Below, in pieces: positions 8,808 to 18,346 of a stretch of 64,000 nucleotides of DNA. Origin of the DNA: Oscillatoria sp. FACHB-1407. Its GTDB lineage: Bacteria; Cyanobacteriota; Cyanobacteriia; Elainellales; Elainellaceae. The stretch's first letter is position 1; each line of letters opens with the position of its first letter. The stretch spans positions 310,001 to 374,000 of the forward strand of contig NZ_JACJSA010000006.1 of the NCBI RefSeq assembly GCF_014697545.1, read 5' to 3'. A program made the translations under genes and the position numbers. Below the pieces are notes generated by a model that saw only the letters and a program-made list of their open reading frames with translations, was not told where the DNA came from and searched no databases.

Positions 8808-10145
8808 ATGCGCGTATTAGTATGGGGATTGGGTTATGTCGGAACGGTTGTATCAGCATGTTTAGCTGAGCGTGGTCACGAAGTGATTGGAATTGAGGTC
8901 AATCCTGAGAAAGTTGATAAGTTTAACCAGGGCTATAGCCCCATCAAAGAGCCAGACCTGGATGAACTGATTCGTCAGGGGTTAGACAATGGCAACCTCA
9001 AGGCAGTCACTAATGGCACCGATTACGTCTCTTGGGCAGACATGTCTCTGATCTGTGTTGGCACCCCTAGTGCTCCCGATGGCAGCCCTGTTCTCAACTA
9101 CATTTACAGCGTGGCGCGTGAGATTGGGCGTGGTATGAAGAACAGCGATCGCTATCACGTTGTTGTGATGCGGAGCACAGTTTTCTCTGGCATTACACGC
9201 AATCAGGTATTGCCCATTCTGGAAGAGTACTCTGGCAAAAAGGTGGGTACTGACTTTGGCCTGGCAATGAACCCTGAGTTCCTGCGCGAAACCACCGCTG
9301 TTAAAGACTTCTACGAGCCACCTTTGACCGTCATTGGTGAAATTGATAGCCTTTCTGGTGCTGCTGTAACGGCTCTCTACGAAGGGATTGACGCTCCCAT
9401 CTATCGCATTGCGTTAGAAGACGCAGAAGTGTTGAAGGTTGTGAATAACGCCTTCCACGCACTCAAAGTTGGATTTGCTAACGAGATCGGTCGTCTCTGT
9501 GACTCAATCGGAGTGGATAGCCACATCATCATGCAGTTGTTGTGTGCAGATACCAAGCTCAACATTTCACCCAAATATCTCAAACCGGGCTTTGCCTTTG
9601 GTGGCTCTTGCTTGCCTAAAGATTTGCGATCGCTGGTCTTCAACGCTTACCGATTGGGTGAAAAGCTTCCTATTCTGGAGTCCATCCTGCCTAGCAACCA
9701 ACTCCACATCGACACGGCTCGCCTCAAAGTCCATGACCTGGGAGCACGCAGTGTTGCGATTCTGGGTCTGAGCTTTAAGGCAGGTACCGACGACCTGCGG
9801 GAAAGCCCAGTCATTAACCTGATCCACCAACTCTGGCAAGATGGCATCAAAGTTGTCGTGCATGATGCTGACATCGATCTCGACACCATGTTGGGCAGCA
9901 ACCGGGAATACCTGGAACGCCAGTTGCCTCAAATTCGCCAGGTCTTCTGCTCTGATTTGCAAGAAACATTGGCACAGACCGATGCTGTTGTGTTGACACA
10001 ACACCGTCCCGAATTTGCCGCTGCACTGGAAGCCTTAGAGGGTGAAAAGCCCGTTTTAGACCTGATGACCTGGGAAACATATCCAGTTCGCAAGGCGGAA
10101 ACCGTCCCTGCTGCTGTAGAGGCTGTTCCTGCTCCAATCGCTTAA
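8808..10145 (+). CDS. algD: GDP-mannose 6-dehydrogenase (AlgD-like)
   Basis: 445 aa from ATG 8808. It oxidises GDP-mannose with two NAD+ to GDP-mannuronate, the monomer of alginate. NAD-binding motif GLGYVG at residues 7-12, FICVGTP-type strand (LICVGTPSAPDG), NPEFLRE near 160, and the catalytic motif PGFAFGGSCLPKD whose Cys is residue 268, the number of the catalytic Cys in Pseudomonas AlgD. The C-terminal UDP-binding-like domain has LGLSFKAGTDDLRESP. Similarity over the full length is to AlgD rather than to ordinary UDP-glucose dehydrogenases (for example the CADTKLNIS segment against CQDHKLNLS). Neighbours (isomerase, Alg8-like synthase, epimerase) support the assignment. Confidence 0.85.
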   Translation: MRVLVWGLGYVGTVVSACLAERGHEVIGIEVNPEKVDKFNQGYSPIKEPDLDELIRQGLDNGNLKAVTNGTDYVSWADMSLICVGTPSAPDGSPVLNYIYSVAREIGRGMKNSDRYHVVVMRSTVFSGITRNQVLPILEEYSGKKVGTDFGLAMNPEFLRETTAVKDFYEPPLTVIGEIDSLSGAAVTALYEGIDAPIYRIALEDAEVLKVVNNAFHALKVGFANEIGRLCDSIGVDSHIIMQLLCADTKLNISPKYLKPGFAFGGSCLPKDLRSLVFNAYRLGEKLPILESILPSNQLHIDTARLKVHDLGARSVAILGLSFKAGTDDLRESPVINLIHQLWQDGIKVVVHDADIDLDTMLGSNREYLERQLPQIRQVFCSDLQETLAQTDAVVLTQHRPEFAAALEALEGEKPVLDLMTWETYPVRKAETVPAAVEAVPAPIA

Positions 10146-10429
10146 GGGGAGACAAACCGATGTACCCCAACACTAAGATGTCATGTTCTGGTTTAGAAAG
10201 AAAACTTCAGACCTCAAAACGCCACTTTCCTGTCCAGAATAGAGCGATCGAAGCCTGAAGTATCCCGTTAGAATCCGAGCCTAATGTCCAGTTAGAACTC
10301 TAGATTCCAGACTAGAGTCTAGCGCATTCCACAATTCGGTGTGCAACACGTCTCTGTCCAAGATGGTGTTGCACCCGACTCAACAACCCTGATGTCGTCA
10401 CGTTTCATTCTTGTTGTGGAGAAAGCCAG

Positions 10430-10855
10430 ATGTCTCAAGTCCAAGCTAAGGTAGCCGTTGTACCCGTAACAGCACACGCTCTGCCCCCTGTGTTAGAAGG
10501 CGTTGCAGCAACCGAAATTCGTCCCTGGGGGTCGTTCACAGTTTTAGAAGAGGGACGGGGTTACAAGATCAAACGCATTGAAGTCAAACCAGGACAACGT
10601 CTCAGTTTACAAATGCATCACCACCGGAGTGAGCATTGGATCGTCGTCTCCGGAACGGCGAGAGTTTACTGCGGTGATTCGGTCGCATTGCTCTCTGCAA
10701 ATCAATCGACCTATGTACCTGCCTGCACGCATCATCGCTTAGAGAACCCCGGAATTTTGCCGTTGGTGTTGATTGAAGTGCAGAACGGAGAGTACTTGGG
10801 AGAGGACGACATCGTGCGGTTGCAGGATGATTACGCCCGTGTACCTGTCAAGTAA
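10430..10855 (+). CDS. Mannose-6-phosphate isomerase, cupin domain (AlgA/ManC C-terminal type)
   Basis: 141 aa, a stand-alone type II phosphomannose isomerase domain. Signature residues: RPWGSF near 32, KIKRIEVKPGQRLSLQMHHHRSEHW (metal-binding His and Gln) and SGTARVYCG, then TYVPACTHHRLENPG and LIEVQNGEYLGEDDIVRLQDDY. It interconverts fructose-6-phosphate and mannose-6-phosphate, the entry step to GDP-mannose. In AlgA this domain is fused to GDP-mannose pyrophosphorylase; here the pyrophosphorylase half is absent and must be elsewhere. ATG 10430 follows a GGAGAAAG site. The 284-bp gap after algD holds a short hairpin near 10300 and no other gene. Confidence 0.85.
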   Translation: MSQVQAKVAVVPVTAHALPPVLEGVAATEIRPWGSFTVLEEGRGYKIKRIEVKPGQRLSLQMHHHRSEHWIVVSGTARVYCGDSVALLSANQSTYVPACTHHRLENPGILPLVLIEVQNGEYLGEDDIVRLQDDYARVPVK

Positions 10856-11402
10856 TCAAGGGTGAAAAGAGAAGGATCAGAACTTACGTAGTCAGATCCC
10901 ACAAACTCCCTGGCAGAAGGTGTTTCGGTGAATCCAAAAGCGCGCTTCGCATCGGTTCCAAGTGTGGGCGAGGGGGGATCGAAGGTTTAAGCCTCAAGTG
11001 CGTAAGTCCTAAGTACTGCTATTCACAGATAGGGTTTGGAAATAAAACAAGGGGGGTGTGGGGCTGCGCCCCAGCCACGGGTTCCACCCCTGCACCCCAG
11101 ATTCCCACCCTATTTACAACGAGTTGTACTAATACCAATTTGAATTGGCTTCGCTGCACATGATTCCATAAGGGCATTTCGCGAAACGCCCCTACCCTTT
11201 CTGGAGTGCTACGGCGTTTAACATGCTTGTGAATGTTGAGTTTCACGAGATTTAACCCAACCTATGGGGATAACTTTACTCCTCTTTTATTGCTCCTTCT
11301 CATCTCTCTTCATCCTTTATCCTTCATCTTTCTTTTTCTCTTTTTTTCTTTCTTTTTTATTTCTTATTTTTTCCTTCTTCCTTTCTTTCTATGTGACCTA
11401 TC
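10856..11402. other. Intergenic region with two dispersed repeats and a polypyrimidine tract
   Basis: From left to right: about 10902-10980, a repeat (GTGTTTCGGTGAATCC, then GCGCGCTTCGCATCGG) shared with about 17306-17380; 11006-11131, a whole copy of the 125-bp family also at 18065 and 54621; about 11155-11230, unassigned sequence; 11276-11390, a long C/T-rich tract ending just before the synthase ATG. No promoter could be assigned. Confidence 0.7.
11006..11131. repeat. Dispersed 125-bp repeat, family R1, copy A
   Basis: Shares ATTCACAGATAGGG, TTGGAAATAAAAC, a GGGGCTGCGCCCC-type hairpin, GGTTCCACCCCTGCACCC and the edge ACGAGTTGTACTA with 18065-18192 and 54621-54749. No coding potential. Confidence 0.9.
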
Positions 11403-13598
11403 ATGACTCAAGCCGCTGTCTCAAACCTCTGGCAAAAAATCATCCAAAATCTCAATCAGATCTGTGTTTTGATGATTGCAGCTTTTGGTTTGATTGGTCT
11501 GTACTCGCTACGTGATCCTGCAAAACTAGCTGTTTTAGGCTGGTCAGGGTTGGTTGGGTTAGGTGTAATTGGTATCTGGCGATGGTTGTGGTTTGGGCTG
11601 CATCTGTTGCGATCGTGGATTTATCAAAATATTGTGTTTGTGCGTTGGCGTAGACGGGCGAATGCTATTCCTATCGAGGATTTGCCGCCTGTGTGCTTGC
11701 TGGTGCCAACCTACAAGGAGAAACCCTGGATTACCAAACGGGTGTTTCGAGCGATCGCCGAAGAGGCAAAAGCTTTTCCTCAACCGATCATTCTTGTAAC
11801 GGTCAGTAGTGGACCCGAAGAAGATGCAGACATCGTTCGGGCGTTGCAATTGGCTGACCCAGAGTTGTCATCTGTGCGGATTTATCACGTTACCGATCCG
11901 GGGCAGGGTAAGCGCAAAGCTCTAGCAGAAGGATTGAGAGAGCTTGCCCGTCTCAACATTCCAGAAGATGCGATCGTTGCGTTAATGGACGGTGATTCGG
12001 TGATCACTCCTGGGACATTGCGCCGCTGTCTTCCGTTCTTTGTGATGTTTCCCAAGCTGGGCGCACTCACCACCGATGAAGTCCCTGTTGTGTCGGGTTC
12101 CTACGTTTTCTCAGAGTGGTTCCATTTGCGGTTTTCTCAACGACACTATCAAATGTGTTCCATCTCGCTATCCAAAAAGGTGTTGTGCTTAACGGGACGG
12201 TTCTCGTTGTATCGCAGTGAGGCTGCATTGCACCCAAACTTTGCAGAACAGCTTGAGAATGACATGCTTAACGACTGGCTGTGGGGTCAGTTTAAGTTTC
12301 TCTCAGGAGATGACAAAACCACCTGGTATTGGCTTTTAAGACACCGCAAGTACGACCTGCTCTACATTCCAGATGTGGTGGTCTATTCGATTGAAACTGT
12401 TTCAGGGTCGCTGTTCAACCGCATGTATCAGAACATGCGCCGCTGGTTTGGTAACATGCTGCGAAACGGTAACCGGGCACTGGCACTGGGACCACAACGA
12501 ACCGGGTTGTTTGTCTGGTTATGTCTGCTCGATCAACGCCTCAGCATGTGGACGTGTTTAGTCTCACCTTGCTTACTGCTCGTGGCTCTGTTTACAGGGA
12601 AGTGGTACATCGTTGGGGTGCTTTTGTCCTGGTTGTTGCTCAGCCGCTCGATTACATTAACGCTAATCTTCTGGAATCGTGAATCCACTCTCAAACCTGT
12701 TCACCTGCCGCTGTTGCTTATCTCACAGTGGTCGTCTGCGATGATCAAAATCTGGACCCTAATGAACCTGGCACAACAACGCTGGTTTAACCGGGGCGAT
12801 CGCAAACTGTCTGCGGACGGCAACTCTCGTGCAGTCAAGATTGCTCAGGGAGTTTCAAAGTTCATTCTGTTCGCTCAAATCTTTAGCTTTGGGGTGTTGT
12901 TGTTTTGGGTATTAGGGATGCTTAGCCCCGTTAAAGATGTGATTGCCCTCTGGAATAACAGCCGTCATCAAGCACCCATAGTTCTAAATGTGAATGCGAG
13001 CGAATACGGGGTCATTGCTGGCGATGACAAAGATGATGCCGCTGCGTTGCAGGCGTTAGTGGATGGACTATCTCAGGAGCAGGGCAAAGTCAGAATCAAT
13101 TTGCCGATTGGAGAGTTGTTACTGTCTCAGCCTATTTTCATTCATCGTAGCCAAGTCTCGATTGTTGGGCAGGGGGTCGATCGCACCGTCTTCAATGTGG
13201 CGTTTGATGCGATAACTCAGACAGAAGCAAAGGCAGTTATGACAATTACGCCTAGTGCAGAAAATGCCACTTCACCGCTTGAGAACGTTCATTTACAAGG
13301 ATTTTCACTACGTCCTCAATTTCCGATTAGTGGCTCTATTCCCGACAGTATTTTGCTCAATCAAGTCACCCAATCCTCATTGCGACATCTGCGATTAGAA
13401 CCCAGCGATGGTCACAGTATCGTGTTGCAAAACACTAAAAATGTTGTTGTGGAATATGTGGCATTAGAGCAAAGTTCCACCAGTGAGGAAGTAGTGTTAA
13501 TTGATGCGATCGACACCGATTTGAGAGGGTCTATTGCTCCCAGTAAACCGTCGAATGTGATCTCCAGTAACACGTCTAACCGCATGGCTAAACCTTAG
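11403..13598 (+). CDS. alg8: Alg8-like mannuronan synthase (GT2) fused to a C-terminal beta-helix domain
   Basis: 731 aa. N-terminal membrane helices (about 15-70) precede a GT2 catalytic domain with DGDS at residues 196-199, GALTTDEV near 222, LTGRFSLYRS, LSGDDKTTWYWLLRH and the product-binding RRW at 346-348 (MRRWFGNMLRNGNRAL). Further helices lie at about 360-440. These blocks match Pseudomonas Alg8 rather than cellulose or hyaluronan synthases. Alg8 polymerises GDP-mannuronate and passes the chain through the inner membrane. Unusually, after a last helix (about 487-510) come some 200 extra residues with the pectate-lyase-fold start signature GDDKDDAAALQALV and beta-helix-like strands, predicted to be periplasmic. 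ATG 11403 has no clear ribosome site. Confidence 0.82.
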   Translation: MTQAAVSNLWQKIIQNLNQICVLMIAAFGLIGLYSLRDPAKLAVLGWSGLVGLGVIGIWRWLWFGLHLLRSWIYQNIVFVRWRRRANAIPIEDLPPVCLLVPTYKEKPWITKRVFRAIAEEAKAFPQPIILVTVSSGPEEDADIVRALQLADPELSSVRIYHVTDPGQGKRKALAEGLRELARLNIPEDAIVALMDGDSVITPGTLRRCLPFFVMFPKLGALTTDEVPVVSGSYVFSEWFHLRFSQRHYQMCSISLSKKVLCLTGRFSLYRSEAALHPNFAEQLENDMLNDWLWGQFKFLSGDDKTTWYWLLRHRKYDLLYIPDVVVYSIETVSGSLFNRMYQNMRRWFGNMLRNGNRALALGPQRTGLFVWLCLLDQRLSMWTCLVSPCLLLVALFTGKWYIVGVLLSWLLLSRSITLTLIFWNRESTLKPVHLPLLLISQWSSAMIKIWTLMNLAQQRWFNRGDRKLSADGNSRAVKIAQGVSKFILFAQIFSFGVLLFWVLGMLSPVKDVIALWNNSRHQAPIVLNVNASEYGVIAGDDKDDAAALQALVDGLSQEQGKVRINLPIGELLLSQPIFIHRSQVSIVGQGVDRTVFNVAFDAITQTEAKAVMTITPSAENATSPLENVHLQGFSLRPQFPISGSIPDSILLNQVTQSSLRHLRLEPSDGHSIVLQNTKNVVVEYVALEQSSTSEEVVLIDAIDTDLRGSIAPSKPSNVISSNTSNRMAKP

Positions 13599-13817
13599 AT
13601 ATCTACCCTATCTAGCTTTGGTCAGAAAGCTTAAGACAAAGGCAATAGCTCAAACCCTGCTTCTGGAAAGGCTTCTTGACTCACTTTCGTCGCATTGAAT
13701 GTGACTACGGCTATATCCATGGGGTTTGTATCAATTAGGGTTTTAGTTCGTATTCGTTGACCCAGATCCGTTCCTGAATCGATTGCAAACTGTGTTTCTC
13801 ATTTTGGAGTTTATTAC
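13599..13817. other. Intergenic region with dispersed repeat R2, copy A (13612-13714)
   Basis: Repeat running from AGCTTTGGTCAGAAAGC to CTACGGCTATA, also found at 33052, 37200 (inverted) and 43961. The epimerase ATG at 13818 follows 100 bp later; TTTGGAG at about 13803 is its probable ribosome site. Confidence 0.85.
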
Positions 13818-16800
13818 ATGACAGCTTCTGAAATTACCATCCGTCCTGTTTACAAGCAGCCAAACCCATCGGTAGCACCGTTGCCTGGTGGAGGATTTAT
13901 CGCCGTATGGCAGTCTGAATATCAGGACGGCATGGATGCTGGCATTTATGGTCAACGATATGATGCTGCTGGCAACCCAATTGGTACGGAATTCCTGATC
14001 AACGTTACGACCAAAGATAACCAGGCGACTCCAACCGTTGCGGCTTATCCCGATGGCAGTTTTGTAGTTGCATGGCAATCACGCAACTTTGGGGGAACCG
14101 AGTATGACATTTTTGCCCGTCGCTTTGATGCGGCTGGCGTTCCCCTGGGAGGCGAATTTTTGGTCAACCCAAATCAAGCCAACTTTCAACAAAATGCGGC
14201 GATCGCCACTCTCGCCAATGGCAATTTTGTCATCACCTGGGATTCACGCCAGCAAGAAGAAGGAGATAGCAGTAGCTCACTCAATATCTTTGCGCGGGTG
14301 TTTGCTCCTGACGGCACCCCATTGACCAATCAATTTCCTGTGAACACTGCCTCTAATGAAAATCAGGCAGAGCCAGCCATTACTGCGTTAAAGAATGGCG
14401 GGTTTGTGGTCACCTGGCACTCCAACCGACAGGATGGCAGTGAATACGGCATTTATGGACAAGCCTATGATGTCAACGGTACGCCTACAGGCAGTGAATT
14501 TCGTCTTAACACCTATACGGCTAATTCTCAAAATCGTCCAGCGATTGCCGCGCTCAACGATGGTGGGTTTGTGGCAACCTGGGCATCTTACAAACAGGAT
14601 GGAGACAACTACAGCATTGTTGCTCAACGCTTTAATGCCAATGGGGTTGCTCTGGGAAACGAATTTGTCGTTAACGCAGGGACTGCGGGTGAACAAAACA
14701 CGCCTCAAATTGCGGCATTAGCCAATGGTGGATTTGTGGTTACCTGGCGATCGCAACCAACCTTCACGGATGATTACACCGTCTTTGCCCGACAATTTGA
14801 TGCAAACGGGACTCCAACCACCAGTGATATCCAGGTCAACACCTTTGCCACCAGGGATCGGGGGCGAGCAGCAGTCACAGGCTTAGCCTCTGGTGGATAC
14901 GCGATCGTGTGGCACTCGGCTGATCCAAGTAGCACGACATTTCGCACCTACGAGCGGCGGTTTGATGCCAACGGCAATGCGCTCAATCCGCCTGTTCAAG
15001 TTAATACCTATGTCTCTAGCGAAGCTCGCATTACCCCAGTGCCAGCATCGGGAGCCAATCCAACGATTGTAATTGCTGCCAGTGACACGGATGCTGTGAC
15101 AGCCGCAGGAGCAACCTATCGAGCCACAGGCACGAACGATCACGAGATCGTCAATCGGGCGATCTCAGAGGTCAACGCGGCGGGTGGAGGCACTGTTGTT
15201 CTGTTGCCAGGAGTATTCACGATTGGAGACAACATCCGATTAAGAAGTAATGTCACCCTGAAAGGATCTGGTTGGCGTACGATTGTTCGATTAGCGGATC
15301 AAGCCACCCTCAGCGATGCAGGGATGATTCGAACCCAGGGGTCCAGTCCGCTCAGTTCAGATGTCGAAATCTACAATGGGCATATCACCGATATGCAGAT
15401 TGACGGCAATCGCGAACGGCAATCTGTTAAGAGTAACAAATATGGGATCTATGGCGTTTATGCCAACAGTTCTTTTGAAAATCTCTACATTCGCAACACG
15501 CCGTCCTATGGGTTTGACCCCCACGAAAACTCGAATAACGGGACTCCCACAACGAATCTGACGATCCGAAACAACATTGTTGAAAACAGCGGCTTAGACG
15601 GTATCACTTTGGATAAAGTGATCGATTCAGTGGTCGAAAACAATTTGACGTTTAACAACGATCGCCACGGCGTTAATGTGGTAACGGATTCCGAAAACAC
15701 GCGCATTGAAAACAACGTCAGTATTGATAACGGTGGAAACGGTATTACCGTTCAGTTAGGGAGTCGCAACTTACCCATCTATAACAACCAGATTGCGCTC
15801 AACTCGACGAGTGGCATTTATCTCTTTCAGGAAGGGGGAAATGACATTCAGGGTAACGTTATTCAACGCAACGGACGCTATGGTGTTGCAGTGCTGAGTT
15901 CATCGGGTAACACTATTTCCGGTAACTGGGTGTTTGATAATTCACAATCTCGTAACGAAGGTTACAGTGAAATTGAACTCTACAGCGACAACATTACCTA
16001 CTCCACCAACAACGTTCTACGAAATAATTTCATTCGTAGTTCTCTCGTGAATCGTTCTCGGTTTAGCATTCGGGAGCGATCGCCCGGAGACACGAACAAT
16101 ACCATTACTGGAAACGCCACCTATGGAGCAGCACGAGAGCAGACCCGTGTGAATTCAGCCAGTTCTGTGTTTGCACCACAACGCGCCAGAACCATTGCAG
16201 GCAATTGGCGCAACAACTTGCTGAAGGGAACTGCTGCAAATAACGTGATGTTAGGCAGACAGGGAACGGATCGCGTGATCGGCTTTGCCGGTAATGATGT
16301 GTTGATGGGTGGTGCAGGTAACGACACCCTGTTTGGGGGAATTGGCAATGACTCAGTTTGGGGTGAAGCTGGGAACGACACCATCACATCAGGACTTGGT
16401 AAGGATTATGTCAGTGGTGATGCCGGAGATGACAGAGTCAACGGTGAGGCAGGTAACGACACCCTGATCGGGGGAATCGGCAGAGACACCATGCGGGGTG
16501 GAGTCGGGAATGACTCCCTCTATGGCGGTGAACAAAACGACTCGATGTCAGGACAAGACGGCAACGACTATCTCTGGGGCGAGTCGGGCGATGACACCTT
16601 AGCAGGGGATGCTGGCAACGACTATCTCAATGGGGGTGCTGGGAGCGATCGCCTCAATGGGGGAACTGAAAACGATGTGTTAGATGGGGATGCCGGGCTC
16701 GACAATCTGAACGGCGGTGCTGGTGATGATTTTGTCAAAGGAGGACTGGATAACGACACGCTGTTGGGCGATTTGGGCAATGACTACCTCGACGGTGGCA

Positions 16801-17249
16801 AGGGCAATGACTCGCTGAATGGTGGTGCTGGCAATGATCTGCTCGAAGGTGAAGATGGCAACGATATCCTGCAAGGTGGCACTGGCAATGACATTTTGAG
16901 GGGGGGGAGCGGAGCAGACGCCCTGACCGGAAGCGCAGGTGCCGATGTGTTGGTCGGTGGCACGGATAATGATGTGTTGACATTGGGCAGTGATGGCGAT
17001 CGCGATACAGTCCTCTATGCCCGTGGTGACGGCACAGATGCGGTTCGGCAGTTTCGGTTGGGGCAAGACCAGTTTGCCATTACTGGCATTGAGCAGGTCA
17101 ATATTGCGGTCAGTGGTAGCAATACGCTGTTGCGAGTTGCTGGCTCTGGTGCTTTATTGATGACCCTGGAGGGAGTCACGGGGTTGAATGCTGCCAATAT
17201 TGCGGGTTCTTTAGCGGCAGTCAATACAGCAACCTATACCTTTGGCTAA
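13818..17249 (+). CDS. Secreted AlgE-type mannuronan C5-epimerase with propeller and RTX domains
   Basis: 1143 aa. Residues about 10-410: seven repeats of about 55 residues ending in FVVTW-type strands, probably a seven-bladed propeller. About 425-770: right-handed beta-helix matching the catalytic A-module of Azotobacter AlgE enzymes, with YGFDPHE at 564-570, GLDGITLD ending at Asp599 and NDRHG at 614-618. These correspond to AlgE4 Tyr149, Asp152, His154, Asp178, Arg195 and His196. About 810-1055: some 26 RTX nonapeptides (GGAGNDTL-type) that bind calcium. Such enzymes are exported by type I secretion without an N-terminal signal, and none is seen. Expected role: extracellular conversion of mannuronate to guluronate, so that the polymer gels with calcium. 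Lyase side activity is possible in this family. The N-terminal propeller is not part of described AlgE proteins as far as I know. Confidence 0.85.
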   Translation: MTASEITIRPVYKQPNPSVAPLPGGGFIAVWQSEYQDGMDAGIYGQRYDAAGNPIGTEFLINVTTKDNQATPTVAAYPDGSFVVAWQSRNFGGTEYDIFARRFDAAGVPLGGEFLVNPNQANFQQNAAIATLANGNFVITWDSRQQEEGDSSSSLNIFARVFAPDGTPLTNQFPVNTASNENQAEPAITALKNGGFVVTWHSNRQDGSEYGIYGQAYDVNGTPTGSEFRLNTYTANSQNRPAIAALNDGGFVATWASYKQDGDNYSIVAQRFNANGVALGNEFVVNAGTAGEQNTPQIAALANGGFVVTWRSQPTFTDDYTVFARQFDANGTPTTSDIQVNTFATRDRGRAAVTGLASGGYAIVWHSADPSSTTFRTYERRFDANGNALNPPVQVNTYVSSEARITPVPASGANPTIVIAASDTDAVTAAGATYRATGTNDHEIVNRAISEVNAAGGGTVVLLPGVFTIGDNIRLRSNVTLKGSGWRTIVRLADQATLSDAGMIRTQGSSPLSSDVEIYNGHITDMQIDGNRERQSVKSNKYGIYGVYANSSFENLYIRNTPSYGFDPHENSNNGTPTTNLTIRNNIVENSGLDGITLDKVIDSVVENNLTFNNDRHGVNVVTDSENTRIENNVSIDNGGNGITVQLGSRNLPIYNNQIALNSTSGIYLFQEGGNDIQGNVIQRNGRYGVAVLSSSGNTISGNWVFDNSQSRNEGYSEIELYSDNITYSTNNVLRNNFIRSSLVNRSRFSIRERSPGDTNNTITGNATYGAAREQTRVNSASSVFAPQRARTIAGNWRNNLLKGTAANNVMLGRQGTDRVIGFAGNDVLMGGAGNDTLFGGIGNDSVWGEAGNDTITSGLGKDYVSGDAGDDRVNGEAGNDTLIGGIGRDTMRGGVGNDSLYGGEQNDSMSGQDGNDYLWGESGDDTLAGDAGNDYLNGGAGSDRLNGGTENDVLDGDAGLDNLNGGAGDDFVKGGLDNDTLLGDLGNDYLDGGKGNDSLNGGAGNDLLEGEDGNDILQGGTGNDILRGGSGADALTGSAGADVLVGGTDNDVLTLGSDGDRDTVLYARGDGTDAVRQFRLGQDQFAITGIEQVNIAVSGSNTLLRVAGSGALLMTLEGVTGLNAANIAGSLAAVNTATYTFG

Positions 17250-17756
17250 ACTCCTGTGTGCATGGTTGTTGCAAGCGTGTGAAAACCAGGCATTGGGGGA
17301 GTCTCCCCCAAACCCCCTTAGCAGAGAGTGTTTCGGTTCACCCAAAGGCGCGCTTCACATCGGTTCCAAGTAGGGGTGTTTCTGGTTGGGGCAAGCCCCT
17401 TAGGAATGGGAATTAAATAAGTTCGATATTGGGTAGGGGCGGGTTTTGTCGTCAAATCCAGCGCAGAGCAGAGATTAGTCGGCTAAACCCGCCCGTACAG
17501 TTTGCGAATTTATTAAATCCACGATCCTTAGCAAAGACTCAAAGTCCTCCCAAGTTAGGGGATTTAGGACTCATGAAAGCTCTGCCTCTTAGAGCAACGG
17601 CTAGAGGTAGAGCCTCGGTCATGCCATTTTCAAGCAGGAGATTGGAAACGAGATTCGTATAAGATTTGCTGTCGTCATTGGCTCTCTCTAAAGATAGATC
17701 CTGATCTCTGCTAATTGGTTGATGATGCAATATGACGAGTGTCATGATTGCCCGAT
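17250..17756. other. Intergenic region made of three dispersed repeats
   Basis: 17306-17380 matches the repeat at 10902-10980. 17410-17530 (AAGTTCGATA, GGGCGGGTTTTG, hairpin-paired with AAACCCGCCC, TTTATTAAATCCAC) matches 18200-18321. 17576-17655 (GCTCTGCCTC, GAGCCTCGGTCATGCC, AAGCAGGAG, GGAAACGAGA) matches 37378-37460. No coding potential. Confidence 0.8.
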
Positions 17757-18056
17757 ATGGCGTCTTCTAATCAGACAACCAAAACAGCCTTAAATTTGAG
17801 ACAGCCCGAGATTAGCCAGCTTGTGCGTGAGTTGCGTCAACTGATGCAACTGACCCAGGCGCAGTTTGCAGCCGAGTTGGGTGTGGCGTATGAGACAATC
17901 AACCGCTGGGAAAATGGGCATATGCAGCCATCGGCTCTTGCCCTAAAACAACTTCGCTTTGTGATCGATGGACTCACAAATTCCCCATCTAAATCGCTAC
18001 GAGATGGAAGCAGTATTCTGCTGAGCAAGTATTTTGTGGAAGAACAGCGTTTGTGA
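17757..18056 (+). CDS. Small helix-turn-helix protein, XRE/Cro family
   Basis: 99 aa from ATG 17757; a TTG at 17748 would add three residues. The HTH occupies about residues 22-75: ISQLVRELRQLMQLTQAQFAAELGV, then YETINRWENGHMQPS, a standard recognition-helix pattern. No ligand domain. It is probably a DNA-binding regulator, target unknown. It sits between the epimerase and two hybrid kinases, embedded in repeats on both sides, so a role in the polysaccharide locus is only positional inference. Confidence 0.8.
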   Translation: MASSNQTTKTALNLRQPEISQLVRELRQLMQLTQAQFAAELGVAYETINRWENGHMQPSALALKQLRFVIDGLTNSPSKSLRDGSSILLSKYFVEEQRL

Positions 18057-18064
18057 TGTCATGG

Positions 18065-18192
18065 TTCCTAAGTCCTGCTATTCACAGATAGAGGTTGGAA
18101 ATAAAACCAGGGGGATGTGGGGGCTGTGTCCCAAGCCAGAGGTTCCACCCCTGCACCCAAATTCCCACCCTGATTGACGACGAGTTGTACTA
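18065..18192. repeat. Dispersed 125-bp repeat, family R1, copy B
   Basis: Same architecture as 11006-11131. It is followed directly by a second-family repeat at 18200-18321, so two families abut here, ahead of the kinase gene. Confidence 0.9.
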
Positions 18193-18199
18193 GGGAAAG

Positions 18200-18321
18200 G
18201 GAATTCAATAAGTTCGATAGGTGGGAGGGGCGGGTTTTGCCGTCAAATCCATAACAGGGTGCAAATGGGTCTGCTATACCCGCCCGTACAGTTTCCGGAG
18301 CTATTAAATCCACAGTCCTAA
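18200..18321. repeat. Dispersed repeat, family R5, copy B
   Basis: Matches 17410-17530: AATAAGTTCGATA, GGGGCGGGTTTTG, CGTCAAATCC, ACCCGCCCGTACAGTTT, ATTAAATCCAC. The GGGCGGGT and ACCCGCCC arms form a hairpin. It ends 25 bp before the kinase ATG. Confidence 0.88.
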
Positions 18322-18346
18322 GTGAGCGGAGTGAGAACAAAAGAAC

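Noticed and set aside
9567-10004. Antisense 145-codon frame inside algD
   Set aside because: A shadow of a strongly supported gene; the protein has no recognisable features.
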